A DNA stretch of 64,000 nucleotides from Marinobacter sp. NP-4(2019) (GCF_003994855.1 NZ_CP034142.1:2170001-2234000), one strand, 5' to 3'; numbered from the stretch's first letter, positions 17,904-28,301 are shown. Notes: a model not told the origin generated them from the sequence alone. Made by a program: numbers and translations.

Positions 17904-20900
17904 TTACGCGGTCGGGACAGCGACCAACTGGTCCAACCTGCGAGGCTTGGCGATGCCATATCCCTGGGCAAAATCGACCTTTATTTCGCGCAGGCTATCC
18001 ACGGTTTCCATGTCTTCAACGTATTCGGCGATGGTTTGTATGCCGAGGAAGTGGCTCAGCTCGTTTATGGATCGGACCAGGGCATAATTGGTCAGGTTGC
18101 TTGTCATATCCTTGACGAACACGCCGTCGATTTTAACAAAGTCTACCGGCAGTCTCTGTAGATAGGCATAGGAGGAAAGGCCGGTACCGAAATCGTCGAG
18201 GGCGAACCGGCACCGCAGCTTTTTCATCTCGGTCATGAAGTCCGCAGCGTAGTGCAAGCTGGACACAGCGGATGTTTCAGTAACCTCGAAGCACAATTTG
18301 GGGGTCAGCTCACGATACCGCTTGAGGCGGTGTTCGAGTTCATACAGAAAGGTATCATCGCTGAGTGATGACCCCGACAGGTTGACGTTGAGTGTATGTA
18401 TCCTGGCCAATTCACTCGGGTTTTGGGTCATCCAGTTCAGGACTTCATCCACTACCCAGAGATCAACGCGGGAGCTGCGCCGGAACTGTTCCGCCGCTTC
18501 AACATAAGCCAGTGGTGATATTTCCTTGCCGGAAGCATCGGTCAGGCCCAGAAGGAGTTCGTATCGTTCTCCTTTTTCCTGATCGCTCTGGTTCGCAAGA
18601 GCGGCAATTTTCTGTGCTCGCAGGTAGAGGCTGCCGTCGCGAATGCTGCGGTCGATCCGGGAAACCCAGGCAACGCCTTTGTCCGTGTTCTGCTGTTGTC
18701 CCGTTTTGTATATTTCGACTCGGTTGCCACCAAGGCGTTTTACTGACTTCAACGAGTTACTGGTCTGGTTCAGCAGCTCGCCAGCAGAACTGCCGCTTTC
18801 CTCCACCGGGCAAATGCTGGCGCTCAAGGTGGAGGTGTACTCCGTATCGCCGTACCGAAAGGTTTCTTTCTGGAATGATCTGCGAATCCGCTCGGCAAAG
18901 TCGTGGCCGTCCTCCACAGCCAGGGGGGAAGCAAGTATGGCAAACTCATTGCCACCCAGGCGGCCAATTGGGGCCTCCACCGGAAGGGCGGCGCAATGTT
19001 CCTGAAGCATGGTTCCAAAACGCCTGAGCAGGGCATCACCAGCCTCTGTTCCATAACTGGCATTGATGACGTTGAACTGATCGATGTCAAACGCAATCAA
19101 TACGCAGATTTCTCCCTTGGATAGCTCTCCCAGAGTCTGTGACAGGTGCTTCTCGAAATCATGCCTGAGCAGGCAACCGGTCAGCGTATCGTGTGTGGCT
19201 TCGAAGTTCAGTTTTCGATAGACATCCTGCACGATATCAAACAAGCCCTGGTCCACAAATGGAATGTCACCACGGTCCACCAACCAGATATCGCCAGCGG
19301 ACAGTTTGGCAACGAACTCCGAAAAATCATAACTGACTTCACTCAGTCCCCGGGGGAGAGGAAGACAAATCGGAAAACTTCTTCGCCACCCCAAACCAGG
19401 CGCATACGGCGTTTTTCGCCGTCGTCCAGGGTGACTTCCACCCAGTCACCGACCTGGATTTTCCGCGCCCGGCGGGCCCAGCGCCCATCGGTGGAACCCT
19501 CTGGTATCGGCGGGCTTTCCTGGTAGCCCGGCGGATAGGATTCCAGAAATATCGTTTCAACCTCCTTGTGTTGCTGCAACTGCTCGGTAAGGCTGGAAAC
19601 CACCTCCCGAACCCGGGGGACTTCGCCCACGGTGCGTAACTCGCGTTCCACCAGGCCCAGCAGCGCATCACTCTCCAGTTCCCGCTCAAAGGCCAGGTGA
19701 TCGCTTATTTCTCCCGGGGCCAGCCAGAGTCGTATCTGGTCAATAACCTTTAACAACTCCGAGCAGGTTTGGCTCTCTGCCCCCTCTCTCAGCGACGCCA
19801 GAACAATGAGCTGTTCCCATCCGCTCTCCAGAAGATCCAGGAGCACGGCCGGCACCTCGATACCGCTGAGCATGGCGTGCAGGCGCTGGCGCACATCGTA
19901 CTGGGCTTGCTTCAGTCGCTGTTTTCCTTCCAGGGTTTTTGCGATGCGTTCTGAATTACGGAGAAAGGACCGATCCTGGCGTTCCACCAACTCTTTCAAT
20001 TTTGCGCCGATGGTGAGATATCGCTCCCCGTCAGAGTCTTCCGCTTGCATCATTTCGTCAATAATAGCCGCTACCATCTGCTCCAGATTCCGGCTGGAGC
20101 TTCTCTCGGCGAGGCACAGGCGCATCAGGTCGTTCACGATTTCCCGGGTAATATGGTTCTCCCGTTCCAGGAAGTCCGGTGTCTTCAGCAGCATCTCGAA
20201 GACCGGAAGCCTCAATTGTTCAAGTTGCTCCCGCAGCGACTCCGTCAGTCCTGTCTGCTGCTCCAGTGGGGCAAACAGCCGGTCCACCAGATCCACCTTG
20301 CCCCACGCCGAATCATCCAGTGTTTCCGCCAGGGATGCGTCCGAATCAGCAAGACTGCGAATTGCCGCCTGCATGCTGGGGCTGGGTTGCTTCAGGCGTT
20401 GTATCAGATCTGTGCGGCAGGGTTTGAGCTGTTCGGTAAGCCTCGGGTTGGTGACTGGCCATTCATTGTGAGCGTGAGCTGCGTCCTGCGGCAGGCTCAT
20501 CATGCGGAAGACTGAGTGGCTGCTGGCTCTGGCTGAAGCAGCGGGGGAACCCCCGTAAGGTTCCGCTTCCTCGCCCATCGCATCAGGCGATTCCCCACTG
20601 TGTTCCTGTACCTCCGTGGTTGCCGCAGGAACTTTCCCCGCGTCCTGCTGCGACCAGCTAGGGGGAAGGTTGATCAGGTTCAGGGCGTGGAGGCCGCCAC
20701 GGAACAGATCCTTGATCAGCGACTCGATGGCGGGTCGCCAGATGTCTTGCAGGCTGTTCTCAAAGGCAAGGTAGAGTATGTGCCGGTGTTCCGGTGCGAT
20801 CCCCAGGCGATCCACGGTGAACTGCAGGCAATGGCACAGGGACTGGGGCGACACCGGATTCGAAGAATCGTTGATATCCCGGGACGATAGCTGGTTGAGC

Positions 20901-21679
20901 AATTGGCTCAGTACAAACAGGGTATTTTTGCTGGCAATGTGTGATGCCACCGTCCGCAGTTCAAGCCAGTCTTCGAATACCGGTTGTTGCAGCATCGTTA
21001 GTTCCGGACGATTGGGCGCTTTAGCTTCCCCGGGGGCGGAGTCGAGGAGGTCGTTATACGCCTGGAACTTGAATGAAAAGTCACCAACTATCTGCGCTTC
21101 CCGGGTACCGAAAATAAAACGCATATCCTTCAGGCGGGTAATTTCCCGGACTTCCGCAGCCTGCTCCAGTTGTTTCTCAATGTTCGCGTGAACCCCCTCC
21201 ATGAAACTGGAGAGCAGGTTTTTGATCATGCGTAAGATGTGCTGCTGGTAGAGTTGCTTCAGGGAAGCGAGTGCGGATGGGTCGGAGAGAACCGTAACAC
21301 CGGATTCCCGTAGTTTTCGATTCAACACCTCCCGTCCCGATTCAACGGATGCGGCGCTGACGACGCTATCACACTCTAAAATCAGGGCTCCGTTCTTGCC
21401 GAGGTCTGTGCGCCCGCTGACCTGGATATAGTGTTCCGCATTACCCTGGTCTGGGAATAGGTAGACGTCTGCCCTGGCGGCTTTGGGGGTTTTCTGGAAG
21501 TAGGCACGTGTTGCGGGGGAAGTGAGGTTGGTAATGACCAGGGCTGTAGAGCCCTTATCGCCGGAAGCTGTGCGGTGATTGGTAACGGCGCTGATAACAC
21601 ATCCGCATGGGGGCTGACCCCGGGTGACGATGATGCCATCGTGCCTGAGACCAGCATTCGGGGACGGGTTCTGCACCAT
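17904..21679 (-). pseudogene. DUF1631-PilZ-like-GGDEF-EAL cyclic-di-GMP protein, one frameshift near 19350-19360
   Basis: Two overlapping minus-strand frames read as one protein. The first (ATG 21679, behind GGGAAGAG) is a DUF1631 protein ending in a PilZ-like strand region (DWVEVTLDDGEKRRMRLVWG) and FRFVFLSP. It then stops at 19343. The second continues exactly there (RGLSEVSYDFSEFV) into GGDEF and EAL domains. Adding one C to the CCCCC run restores a 1258-residue protein. The GGDEF signature is degenerate (RLGGNEF), so cyclase activity is doubtful. The EAL domain has ELL for EAL but keeps NLSG, FEVTET, DDFGTG, KIDG and AEYVE, so a phosphodiesterase is plausible. It probably links c-di-GMP to surface or motility behaviour. 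Confidence 0.85.
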
Positions 21680-21777
21680 TAATCTCTTCCCTGCGTACAA
21701 TACGACTCGATCTTAGGCTTGTGGAGCCCTGAACCTAACATAGACCATTCACTTGAAAATGTCTGTTGTCAGGGGCA

Positions 21778-21800
21778 GTTGTAAGTTCGAGTCTTACGAC
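21778..21800 (+). repeat. 8-bp stem-loop upstream of mqo
   Basis: GTTGTAAG and CTTACGAC (one G-T pair) flank a TTCGAGT loop and are followed by TTTATT. It sits 45 bases before the mqo ATG. The loop mimics a tRNA T-arm, but no tRNA can be folded around it. It could be a weak terminator or leader hairpin. Confidence 0.45.
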
Positions 21801-21845
21801 TTTATTGACTAGTATCAGAAAAACCGGGACTGACGAGTAGACTTT

Positions 21846-23309
21846 ATGAACGTAATTATCATCGGCGCAGGAATCATGGGAACCACTTTTGCCACGTTGG
21901 CGAAAGAGCTGGCGCCCGAGTTGAATATCACCATTCTGGAAAGGCTGGACAGCGCCGGGGCTGGAAACTCATGGGCATTTAACAACGCCGGCACGGGGCA
22001 TGAAGCGAACTGTGAGCTGAACTACACCCCAGTGGATGAAGAGGTCATTTCGGTTGAAAAAGCCGAGAAGATCCATGCCCAGTTCAATGTTGCCAAGCAG
22101 TTTTGGGCGTATTTGGTTGAGAAGGGCGCCATCAAAGATCCTCAAACGTTTATCCATCAAACCAAGCACTGCACCATTGTTTCCGAACCTTCAATCGAAG
22201 ATCTGAAATTAAGATTCAAGGAAATGTCGGCTCATCACTTTTTCGAGCACATGCGTTACTCGGAAGACTTCGATGAAATAAAAAGCTGGATTCCTTACAC
22301 CATGGAGGAACGGCCTCGTCATGAAAAGATGGCAGCTACCGTCATTGAAACCGGTACAGATGTTAATTTTGGGGCTCTGACGGAGCAAATGGCTAAGCAT
22401 GCGGTGGACGATCTTGGCGTCAAAATTGAGTACGGCACTCATGTTAAGCGCGTACATCGTAGCCCGGCCGGAAGCTGGCTTGTCGAAACTGAAAGCCGCG
22501 GATCTGCGGTTCAGTATAAGGGGGACGTGCTGTTTGTAGGCGCGGGCGGGGGGGCATTCCCGATCCTGAAAAGAAGTCACTTACCATTCCGTAGCCGATA
22601 CACCGGGTTTCCTGTCGGCGGGCGGTTTTTACAGGCTCCGATCAGCGAAGAACAGGCCAAGTATTACAGTGCCAAAACCTATGGCAAAGCGAAAGTTGGC
22701 GCGCCTCCCATGTCCGTGCCGCACCTGGATTTGCGGCTGGTGGATGGTCAGTACTACTTGTTGTTTGGTCCTTTTGCGTCATTCAAACCGCTTCTCGAAA
22801 AAGGTCGTGGCTTTCTTGATTACCTTGGTTCAATTCGTCCGCACGACATTCCCAGCTTGCTGAGTGTCGCCCTGGAGCACTTTCCCTTGGTTAAGTATCT
22901 GGTTTCAGAGACTTTCAAGGGCAAACAGAGCATGTTCGAGGAACTCGAGAGCTTTGCTCCCGGCTTGAGCAAAAAGTTCGATTGGAAACCGATTCAAGCT
23001 GGCCAGCGAGTGCAAATCATCAAGGACGGGGATTTGCAAATGGGCACAGAGATTGTCGTGTCCCTGGATGAATCATTTGGGACGTTGCTGGGGGCATCGC
23101 CCGGGGCATCGGTATCGCCCGAGGTGATGTTGCGCTGCCTGGAGCAATTATTACCGGCTATTTTTTCCAAAGAGGAAGCCAGCAAAAAGAAGAAGGAGAT
23201 GTTTCCTGAGGATAACCTGGATACATTAATCAATGATCCTGATCGTTACCGGGAAATCCGCGATGCGGTTAACAAGCAGCTGGGAATAATCCAGTCCGGG
23301 GCAGATTGA
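21846..23309 (+). CDS. mqo: Malate:quinone oxidoreductase
   Basis: FAD-dependent membrane-associated malate dehydrogenase that passes electrons to quinone; 487 residues, normal for MQO. The N-terminal IIGAGIMGTTFATLAKEL dinucleotide fold, LERLDSAGAGNSWAFNNAGTG and HEANCELNYTP are typical of MQO, as are FRSRYTGFPVGGRFL and LGASPGASVSPEVML later. A related FAD malate/2-hydroxyacid oxidase is the only real alternative. The coding sequence is clearly more AT-rich than its neighbours (many AAA, GAA, ATT and TTT codons). This may reflect acquisition from another lineage or simply a different selection history. Confidence 0.87.
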   Translation: MNVIIIGAGIMGTTFATLAKELAPELNITILERLDSAGAGNSWAFNNAGTGHEANCELNYTPVDEEVISVEKAEKIHAQFNVAKQFWAYLVEKGAIKDPQTFIHQTKHCTIVSEPSIEDLKLRFKEMSAHHFFEHMRYSEDFDEIKSWIPYTMEERPRHEKMAATVIETGTDVNFGALTEQMAKHAVDDLGVKIEYGTHVKRVHRSPAGSWLVETESRGSAVQYKGDVLFVGAGGGAFPILKRSHLPFRSRYTGFPVGGRFLQAPISEEQAKYYSAKTYGKAKVGAPPMSVPHLDLRLVDGQYYLLFGPFASFKPLLEKGRGFLDYLGSIRPHDIPSLLSVALEHFPLVKYLVSETFKGKQSMFEELESFAPGLSKKFDWKPIQAGQRVQIIKDGDLQMGTEIVVSLDESFGTLLGASPGASVSPEVMLRCLEQLLPAIFSKEEASKKKKEMFPEDNLDTLINDPDRYREIRDAVNKQLGIIQSGAD

Positions 23310-23388
23310 GAAAAAGCTGATATGCTCAAAATATGAGCATTGGATGCCAGCAACGAATTCGGGTCCGCTTATCCAGAAGGGGTTGAGT

Positions 23389-24531
23389 ATGGACTTGAAC
23401 CTTGACTCGGAACCAGCCGGTTCTTTGAATCGCATGCGCTTACTTCTATGCGGTGACGTGATGACCGGACGGGGCATCGATCAGATTATGCCTACGTCCG
23501 TCGATCCCATTCTGTTTGAATCTGTTGTGTGGTCAGCCGTGGATTACATCGCCCTGGCGGAAGAGCGCCATGGGCCGATTCCCCGCAACGTCGAGCCCGA
23601 TTACATCTGGGGGGATGCCTTGCCGTTGATACAGGCGATGTCGCCCGACGCCAGCATTGCCAACCTGGAAACGGCGGTCACCACGAGTGACGACCACGAG
23701 CGCAAGGGCATCAACTACCGCATGCATCCGGCCAACGTGACGTGCCTGCAGGCCGCACACCTGGATGTCTGTACCCTGGCTAACAATCATGTGCTGGATT
23801 GGGGAACCAACGGGCTACTGGAAACGCTGGGAGTGCTGCACAGTGCCGGGATCAAGACCGCAGGTGCGGGCAGAGAACTCAGAGAAGCGATGACACCTGC
23901 AATCCTGCCTGTCGGCCAGAGGCGGGTGTTGGTATTTGCAGGGGGATGCACTGACAGTGGTATCGACCCCGGCTGGGCAGCGACTCCCCGGGGCCCCGGT
24001 GTCCATTTACTCCGGGATCTTTCTTCACGGACCGTAGACGGCATCGCGCAGGCCGTTCAGTTGGTGCGTCGGGACAATGATGTTGTCGTTTACTCCGTAC
24101 ACTGGGGCGGAAACTGGGGCTACGACGTACCGGAAGAGTATCGGACATTCGCCCATGCAATGATCGATGAAGCTGGTGTGGATCTGGTGTTCGGTCACTC
24201 GTCCCATCACCCCAAGGGTATCGAGGTCTATCGCAATAAACTGATCCTGTACGGTTGCGGGGACCTGATCAACGACTACGAGGGGATTTCCGGATACGAA
24301 TCGTTTCGCCCGAACCTGCGGGTAATCTATTTTCCCATGCTGGATCACTGCGGCGACCTCGAGCGCCTGGACATGGCGGTACTGGAAACCAGTGGTTTTT
24401 CACTGCATAGACCCACAGCAGAAGACGTGGACTGGCTGGCTGATCGATTGGCGGAGGTCAGTCGGGAATCTGGCGTGGGTATACGAAGCAGTGGCGGTAA
24501 TTTACTCGAGCTTTTCGCCCTTACGCGCTGA
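23389..24531 (+). CDS. CapA-family (poly-gamma-glutamate synthesis-type) metallophosphatase-like protein
   Basis: A 380-residue protein of the CapA/PGA_cap family. The metallophosphatase-like motifs are visible: LLLCGDVMTGR at the N-terminus, ANLETAVT, TLANNHVLDWG, VVVYSVHWGGNWG and DLVFGHSSHHPKG. No capsule genes (capB/capC) are nearby, so a role in polyglutamate export is not supported; such stand-alone CapA proteins have unknown or varied substrates. I start at the ATG at 23389, behind AAGGGG, rather than at 23344. It has no evident signal peptide. Confidence 0.85.
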   Translation: MDLNLDSEPAGSLNRMRLLLCGDVMTGRGIDQIMPTSVDPILFESVVWSAVDYIALAEERHGPIPRNVEPDYIWGDALPLIQAMSPDASIANLETAVTTSDDHERKGINYRMHPANVTCLQAAHLDVCTLANNHVLDWGTNGLLETLGVLHSAGIKTAGAGRELREAMTPAILPVGQRRVLVFAGGCTDSGIDPGWAATPRGPGVHLLRDLSSRTVDGIAQAVQLVRRDNDVVVYSVHWGGNWGYDVPEEYRTFAHAMIDEAGVDLVFGHSSHHPKGIEVYRNKLILYGCGDLINDYEGISGYESFRPNLRVIYFPMLDHCGDLERLDMAVLETSGFSLHRPTAEDVDWLADRLAEVSRESGVGIRSSGGNLLELFALTR

Positions 24532-24646
24532 TTGCCCATGGAAGTCGAACAATTGTTGACCGGAGTCAACCGGGCGAATCTTCACTTTACTGATAATACA
24601 TTCAAACCGAGAGTTTGGTATTGGCTGGTAAAGGAGGAGCATTGAT

Positions 24647-25417
24647 ATGGACAGACTGAATGGCAAAGTAGCCGCTGTGACGGGAGGTTCTGTTGGCATA
24701 GGCGCCGCAGTGGTCAGGCGAATGGCCGAAGAGGGCGCCAGGGTCGCCATTCTGGACCGCGACGATCATAAGGGCCAGGCGCTGGCTGGGGAACTGAAGG
24801 ATCGGGGCCTGACAGCGAACTACTGGCACTGCGATGTGACCGACGAGCAGCAAGTGAAACGGGTTCTCGACGAGGTCGCGGACACCTTTGGCAGCTTGAC
24901 GGTACTGGTCAACAACGCCGGTATTTCCGGGCCCAACAAGCCGACCCATGAGCTGAGCGAAGAAGAATGGGATATCGTGCAGAACGTCAACGTGAAAGGC
25001 GTTTTCTTTTGCACCAAGCACGCCATTCCTCACATGAAAAAAGCCGGTATAGGCAGTATTATCAACCTGTCCTCGATCTACGGGCTTATCAGCGCGCCGG
25101 ATGTTCCGCCTTACCATGCCTCAAAAGGCGCCGTGCGCCTGATGACGAAGACGGACGCCCTGCTGTATGCGGCTGACAAAATCAGGGTCAACTCCGTGCA
25201 TCCCGGCTTCATCTGGACGCCGATGGTTGAGAACCACCTTAAAACCACCGGCATGGACCCCGAAAAAGCCAGACAGGTAACCGCGGAACTCCATCCCGTC
25301 GGCCACCTGGGCGAACCGGACGATATTGCCTGGGGTACGGTCTACCTGGCCTCCGATGAGTCGAAGTTTGTCACGGGCAGTGAGTTGGTGATTGATGGCG
25401 GATACACGGCCCGTTAA
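24647..25417 (+). CDS. Short-chain dehydrogenase/reductase (SDR family)
   Basis: Classical SDR of 256 residues. The cofactor-binding TGGSVGIG motif is near residue 12, an Asp after beta-2 (AILDRDD) points to NAD(H), NNAG is followed by the Ser of INLSSIYG, and the catalytic YHASKG is near residue 155. The C-terminus VTGSELVIDGGYTAR is standard. The likely substrate is a small alcohol/ketone; the sequence feels closest to cyclopentanol/3-oxoacyl-type SDRs, but substrate assignment is not safe. ATG 24647 is behind AAAGGAGG. A GC-rich hairpin (25442-25463) follows its stop. Confidence 0.88.
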   Translation: MDRLNGKVAAVTGGSVGIGAAVVRRMAEEGARVAILDRDDHKGQALAGELKDRGLTANYWHCDVTDEQQVKRVLDEVADTFGSLTVLVNNAGISGPNKPTHELSEEEWDIVQNVNVKGVFFCTKHAIPHMKKAGIGSIINLSSIYGLISAPDVPPYHASKGAVRLMTKTDALLYAADKIRVNSVHPGFIWTPMVENHLKTTGMDPEKARQVTAELHPVGHLGEPDDIAWGTVYLASDESKFVTGSELVIDGGYTAR

Positions 25418-25441
25418 TCGGAGAGATGCCGGATTCGCCCG

Positions 25442-25463
25442 GGCTGCCCCTGTTTGGGCAGCC
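25442..25463 (+). repeat. 8-bp GC-rich stem-loop after the SDR gene
   Basis: GGCTGCCC and GGGCAGCC flank a 6-base loop, followed by TTGGGG. It probably marks the 3' end of the SDR transcript, although the T-tract is poor. It overlaps the first possible ATG (25454) of the next frame, which argues for the later GTG start there. Confidence 0.5.
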
Positions 25464-25603
25464 TTGGGGAACGCATCACAGCCGGAGTTCGCGCAGTAGA
25501 CGACGATTTTCCGATCCATACTGCCGGCAACCGGGGCAGTGTTGAACTGGATCAGCTCTACCGTGATACGCTTGAGCTTTATTGGGAAACGGCGGGGATA
25601 ATT

Positions 25604-26623
25604 GTGGCTGAGACTTCGCATTTACCCGAAATCGGGGAAAAAGTAGCCTTCCTGTCAAATGCCGATTCCTATCCGGTCGAGGCTGAGAGGGTAGAGGTAC
25701 TCGAAACCCACATGTCCTGGGTCTTTCTGGTCGGCCCACGGGTTTACAAGCTCAAAAAGCCGGTGGCCCATCAGCTGTTCGATTTCACGACCGTTGATGG
25801 CCGCTATAACAACTGTATCGAGGAGGTTCGCCTTAACCGCCGATTGGGTGGCGATACCTATATCGGTGTGGAGCAGTTGAGCGCTGTGGCAGGCGGTGGG
25901 CTGGCATTGGGCATGGAGGGGGTTCCCGTCGATTGGCTGGTGGTCATGCATCGCCTGCCAGAGGCTGCGATGCTGGAAACACAGATTAAATCCGCAGCTG
26001 TGGAGTACCAGCGAGTCGCGGCTGCCGCCGACTTGCTAGCCCGTTTTTATCTCAGTGCTGCAAGCGTAAAGCTCTCTGGGAAACAATACCTGGAGCGGTT
26101 GCGGGGCGGCATCAGCGATAACTACCGCCAGTTGGTTAACTACTCCCTTCCTGAGGATCGGGTCAAGTCAGTCTTTGATCAGCAAATGTCCTTGCTCGAA
26201 AAAAAGTCAGCGCTTTTTGCCAATCGCGCGACGGCCGGCAGCCTCGTGGAGGCCCATGGTGATTTGCGTCCGGAGCATGTCTGCCTGACAGAACCACCCG
26301 TGGTGATCGACTGTCTTGAGTTCAGCCGCGACCTGCGCATCCGGGATCCAGTGGATGAATTGTCCTTTCTGGCGATGGAGTGCGAAAAGCTAGGGGAGCA
26401 GAAGGTAGGTAAGATTCTGTTCGAGGTCTATGGTCGAATCACCGGAGATGAACCGGAAGCTTCTCTGATAGCATTCTACAAAGCTTACCGAGCCTCAGAA
26501 AGGGCCAAGCTCGTGATCTGGCACCTGGACGACGATTATCAGGAGAGGCGCGGTCCCTGGCGGCAAAAAGCGTTGGATTACCTGTCCATAGCCTTTAATT
26601 ATGGCGATAGTTTTGGTGGCTGA
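25604..26623 (+). CDS. COG2187-type aminoglycoside phosphotransferase-like protein
   Basis: A protein-kinase-like-fold protein resembling the N-terminal half of COG2187 proteins (aminoglycoside phosphotransferase-like). Supporting features are ETHMSWVFLVGPRVYKLKKPV (a nucleotide-binding Lys), FTTVDGRYNNCIEEVRLNRRL, and the catalytic-loop-like VEAHGDLRPEHVCL followed by VVIDCLEFSRDLRIRDPVDELSFL (metal-binding Asp). Many COG2187 proteins carry a C-terminal P-loop domain; this one ends without it. I prefer the GTG at 25604, behind GGCGGGG, giving 339 residues; an ATG at 25454 would add 50 residues with no family match. The substrate is unknown. It is convergent with the PRPP synthetase-like gene. 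Confidence 0.75.
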   Translation: MAETSHLPEIGEKVAFLSNADSYPVEAERVEVLETHMSWVFLVGPRVYKLKKPVAHQLFDFTTVDGRYNNCIEEVRLNRRLGGDTYIGVEQLSAVAGGGLALGMEGVPVDWLVVMHRLPEAAMLETQIKSAAVEYQRVAAAADLLARFYLSAASVKLSGKQYLERLRGGISDNYRQLVNYSLPEDRVKSVFDQQMSLLEKKSALFANRATAGSLVEAHGDLRPEHVCLTEPPVVIDCLEFSRDLRIRDPVDELSFLAMECEKLGEQKVGKILFEVYGRITGDEPEASLIAFYKAYRASERAKLVIWHLDDDYQERRGPWRQKALDYLSIAFNYGDSFGG

Positions 26624-26649
26624 AGCGTCAGTTCCGAAAAAATCCGGGT

Positions 26650-27633
26650 TCAGGACTCCAGATCTGTCACGTCTCTTCCTTGATGCAAAGCAGCGATCGT
26701 GTCGGCTATGCCGGCAGTGATGTCGACCAGCGCAACCTTGGTCTTCAGTAATCTTGACGGCAGTGCCGGAACAACCGTATTGCCGAGAATCACCCGGGAG
26801 AGGGCCGGCGAAGCCAGCTTGTCCTCCGCATCGCGAGTGAAAACACCGTGTGTGGCGATGGCGATCACCTCGTCTGCGCCCTTTTCCCTGAACGCTTCCG
26901 CGGCCCGTTGCATGGTGCCTCCCCCTGCGATCAGATCATCCAGGATCAGCACGGTGCGGTTGAGGATGTCGCCAACTACTGCAGAACCGCTCACTTCGCC
27001 GCGGCTGCGGTGCTTCTCCATAAATGCACTGCCGACGGGGCGCTCCAGCCGCCTCTCCAATGACTCGCGGAACAGTTCCGCGCGCTTGATGCCGCCCACA
27101 TCCGGGGACGCTATGGTGATTTCCCTGTCTCGGAGTTCGGGGAGGAGGAAGTCGATGAATGCCTCCCTGGCGCTCAAATGCACGGTCGGGCAGCGAAAGG
27201 CATTCTCGAAAGCGGCGCGGTTATGGACGTCCATTGTTACTATTGTGTCGATAGTCACAGCCTCGAGGAGTTGAGCGATGTAACGGGTGGTGACGGGATC
27301 ACGGGACTTGGTTCTCCGGTCCTTACGGGAGTAACACAGGTAGGGCACGATCGCGGTGATCCGGGCTGCGCCATTGTCCCGGAGGCTGGCCAGTAAAAAC
27401 AGCAGGCGCACCAGCTTGTCGTTGATGCTGGAGCCGTCGCCGCTGTAGAGCGATTGGACCACGAACACATCACGGTTACGAACCGTTTCCAGCGGGCGGA
27501 TCTTGTGCTCGCCGTCTTCAAAATCCCGCTCCTCGTGTGCCCCGAGAGGCACCCCGAGATGGGCTGCCACTTTCGAGGCGAAATCGCTGCCGCTGTCCAG
27601 ACAAAAGAGTGCTATTCGGTCGTCGAGCCTCAT
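26650..27633 (-). CDS. Ribose-phosphate pyrophosphokinase-like protein
   Basis: PRPP synthetase family, 327 residues. It shows N-terminal FEDGEHKIRPLE, the ATP-region YLCYSRKDRRTKSRDPVTTRYIAQLLE, an MDVHNRAAFENAF metal/substrate segment and the PRPP loop VLILDDLIAGGGTM. It differs from housekeeping Prs (for example YLCYSRKDRR where the consensus is YxxYxRxDr), so it is probably an accessory paralogue, not the essential prs. Its ATG overlaps the upstream hydrolase stop by 4 bases (ATGA), implying translational coupling. The neighbouring phosphoribosyltransferase suggests a PRPP-based salvage or repair pathway. Confidence 0.85.
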   Translation of the reverse strand: MRLDDRIALFCLDSGSDFASKVAAHLGVPLGAHEERDFEDGEHKIRPLETVRNRDVFVVQSLYSGDGSSINDKLVRLLFLLASLRDNGAARITAIVPYLCYSRKDRRTKSRDPVTTRYIAQLLEAVTIDTIVTMDVHNRAAFENAFRCPTVHLSAREAFIDFLLPELRDREITIASPDVGGIKRAELFRESLERRLERPVGSAFMEKHRSRGEVSGSAVVGDILNRTVLILDDLIAGGGTMQRAAEAFREKGADEVIAIATHGVFTRDAEDKLASPALSRVILGNTVVPALPSRLLKTKVALVDITAGIADTIAALHQGRDVTDLES

Positions 27634-28292
27634 GGACGGGCTCCAGATAAGTAATCTGTAAACCAGTCCGCGGCTGCCTTCTGGGCGATGTCGAGTTTGC
27701 CGGGCTCCTCGAACAGGTGGCTTGCTCCCGGCACGATTTTCACCTGGTGATGACAGTTTAACTTGGCTGCTGCTTCCCGGTTGAGCTCAATGACGGAGGT
27801 ATCCAGGCCGCCGACAATTAAAAGCGTCGCTGCCCGAACCCGGGGCAGGGCGTTGCCGGCGAGGTCTGGGCGCCCGCCCCGGGACACAACCGCCCTGACA
27901 TGATCCGGGTTTTCCGCGGCCGCGACCAGTGCCGCAGCCGCACCAGTGCTGGCACCGAACAGGCCCAATGGCAGCCCGGCTGTCACTGGCTGTTCCGTGA
28001 GCCAGACCACAGCATCACTCATACGCCGGCTGATCAGTGGAATATCGAATCGGTACTCCCGGGTTCGGGCATCCACTTTGTCCTCATCGGCGGTAAGAAG
28101 ATCGAACAGCAAAGTGCCCAGACCAACCCCGTTCAGGAATTCTGCGACAGCCTGGTTGCGGGGGCTGAGGCGACTGCTTCCGCTGCCATGGGCGAAGGCG
28201 ACAATTCCAAAGGCGCTCTCGGGAATGTCGAGGATCCCTTTCAGGGATGCATCTGAAAGCTCCAGGACGACAGAACGTGAGTTGGTACCCAT
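27630..28292 (-). CDS. Alpha/beta hydrolase, dienelactone hydrolase-like
   Basis: A 220-residue alpha/beta hydrolase. The oxyanion region is AFAHGSGSSRLSPRN, the nucleophile elbow GLFGASTGAAA (Ser), the acid probably the Asp in LLIVGGLDTSV, and the His in PGASHLFEEPG. Proteins of this type are often encoded beside, or fused to, phosphoribosyltransferases in proteobacterial stress clusters, and their substrates are unknown. It lies between the phosphoribosyltransferase (9 bases upstream) and the PRPP synthetase-like gene (4-base overlap), all in one operon. Confidence 0.85.
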   Translation of the reverse strand: MGTNSRSVVLELSDASLKGILDIPESAFGIVAFAHGSGSSRLSPRNQAVAEFLNGVGLGTLLFDLLTADEDKVDARTREYRFDIPLISRRMSDAVVWLTEQPVTAGLPLGLFGASTGAAAALVAAAENPDHVRAVVSRGGRPDLAGNALPRVRAATLLIVGGLDTSVIELNREAAAKLNCHHQVKIVPGASHLFEEPGKLDIAQKAAADWFTDYLSGARP

Positions 28293-28301
28293 AGCCTTAC
28301 C

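Noticed and set aside
21720..21805. Possible tRNA gene or integration-site remnant (T-arm-like GTAAG-TTCGAGT-CTTAC)
   Set aside because: No acceptor, D or anticodon arms can be folded around it and there is no CCA end. The stem extends to 8 bp, so a plain hairpin explains it.
23389..24531. Capsule (poly-gamma-glutamate) synthesis locus
   Set aside because: Only a CapA-like protein is present. No CapB ligase or CapC membrane partner is encoded nearby.
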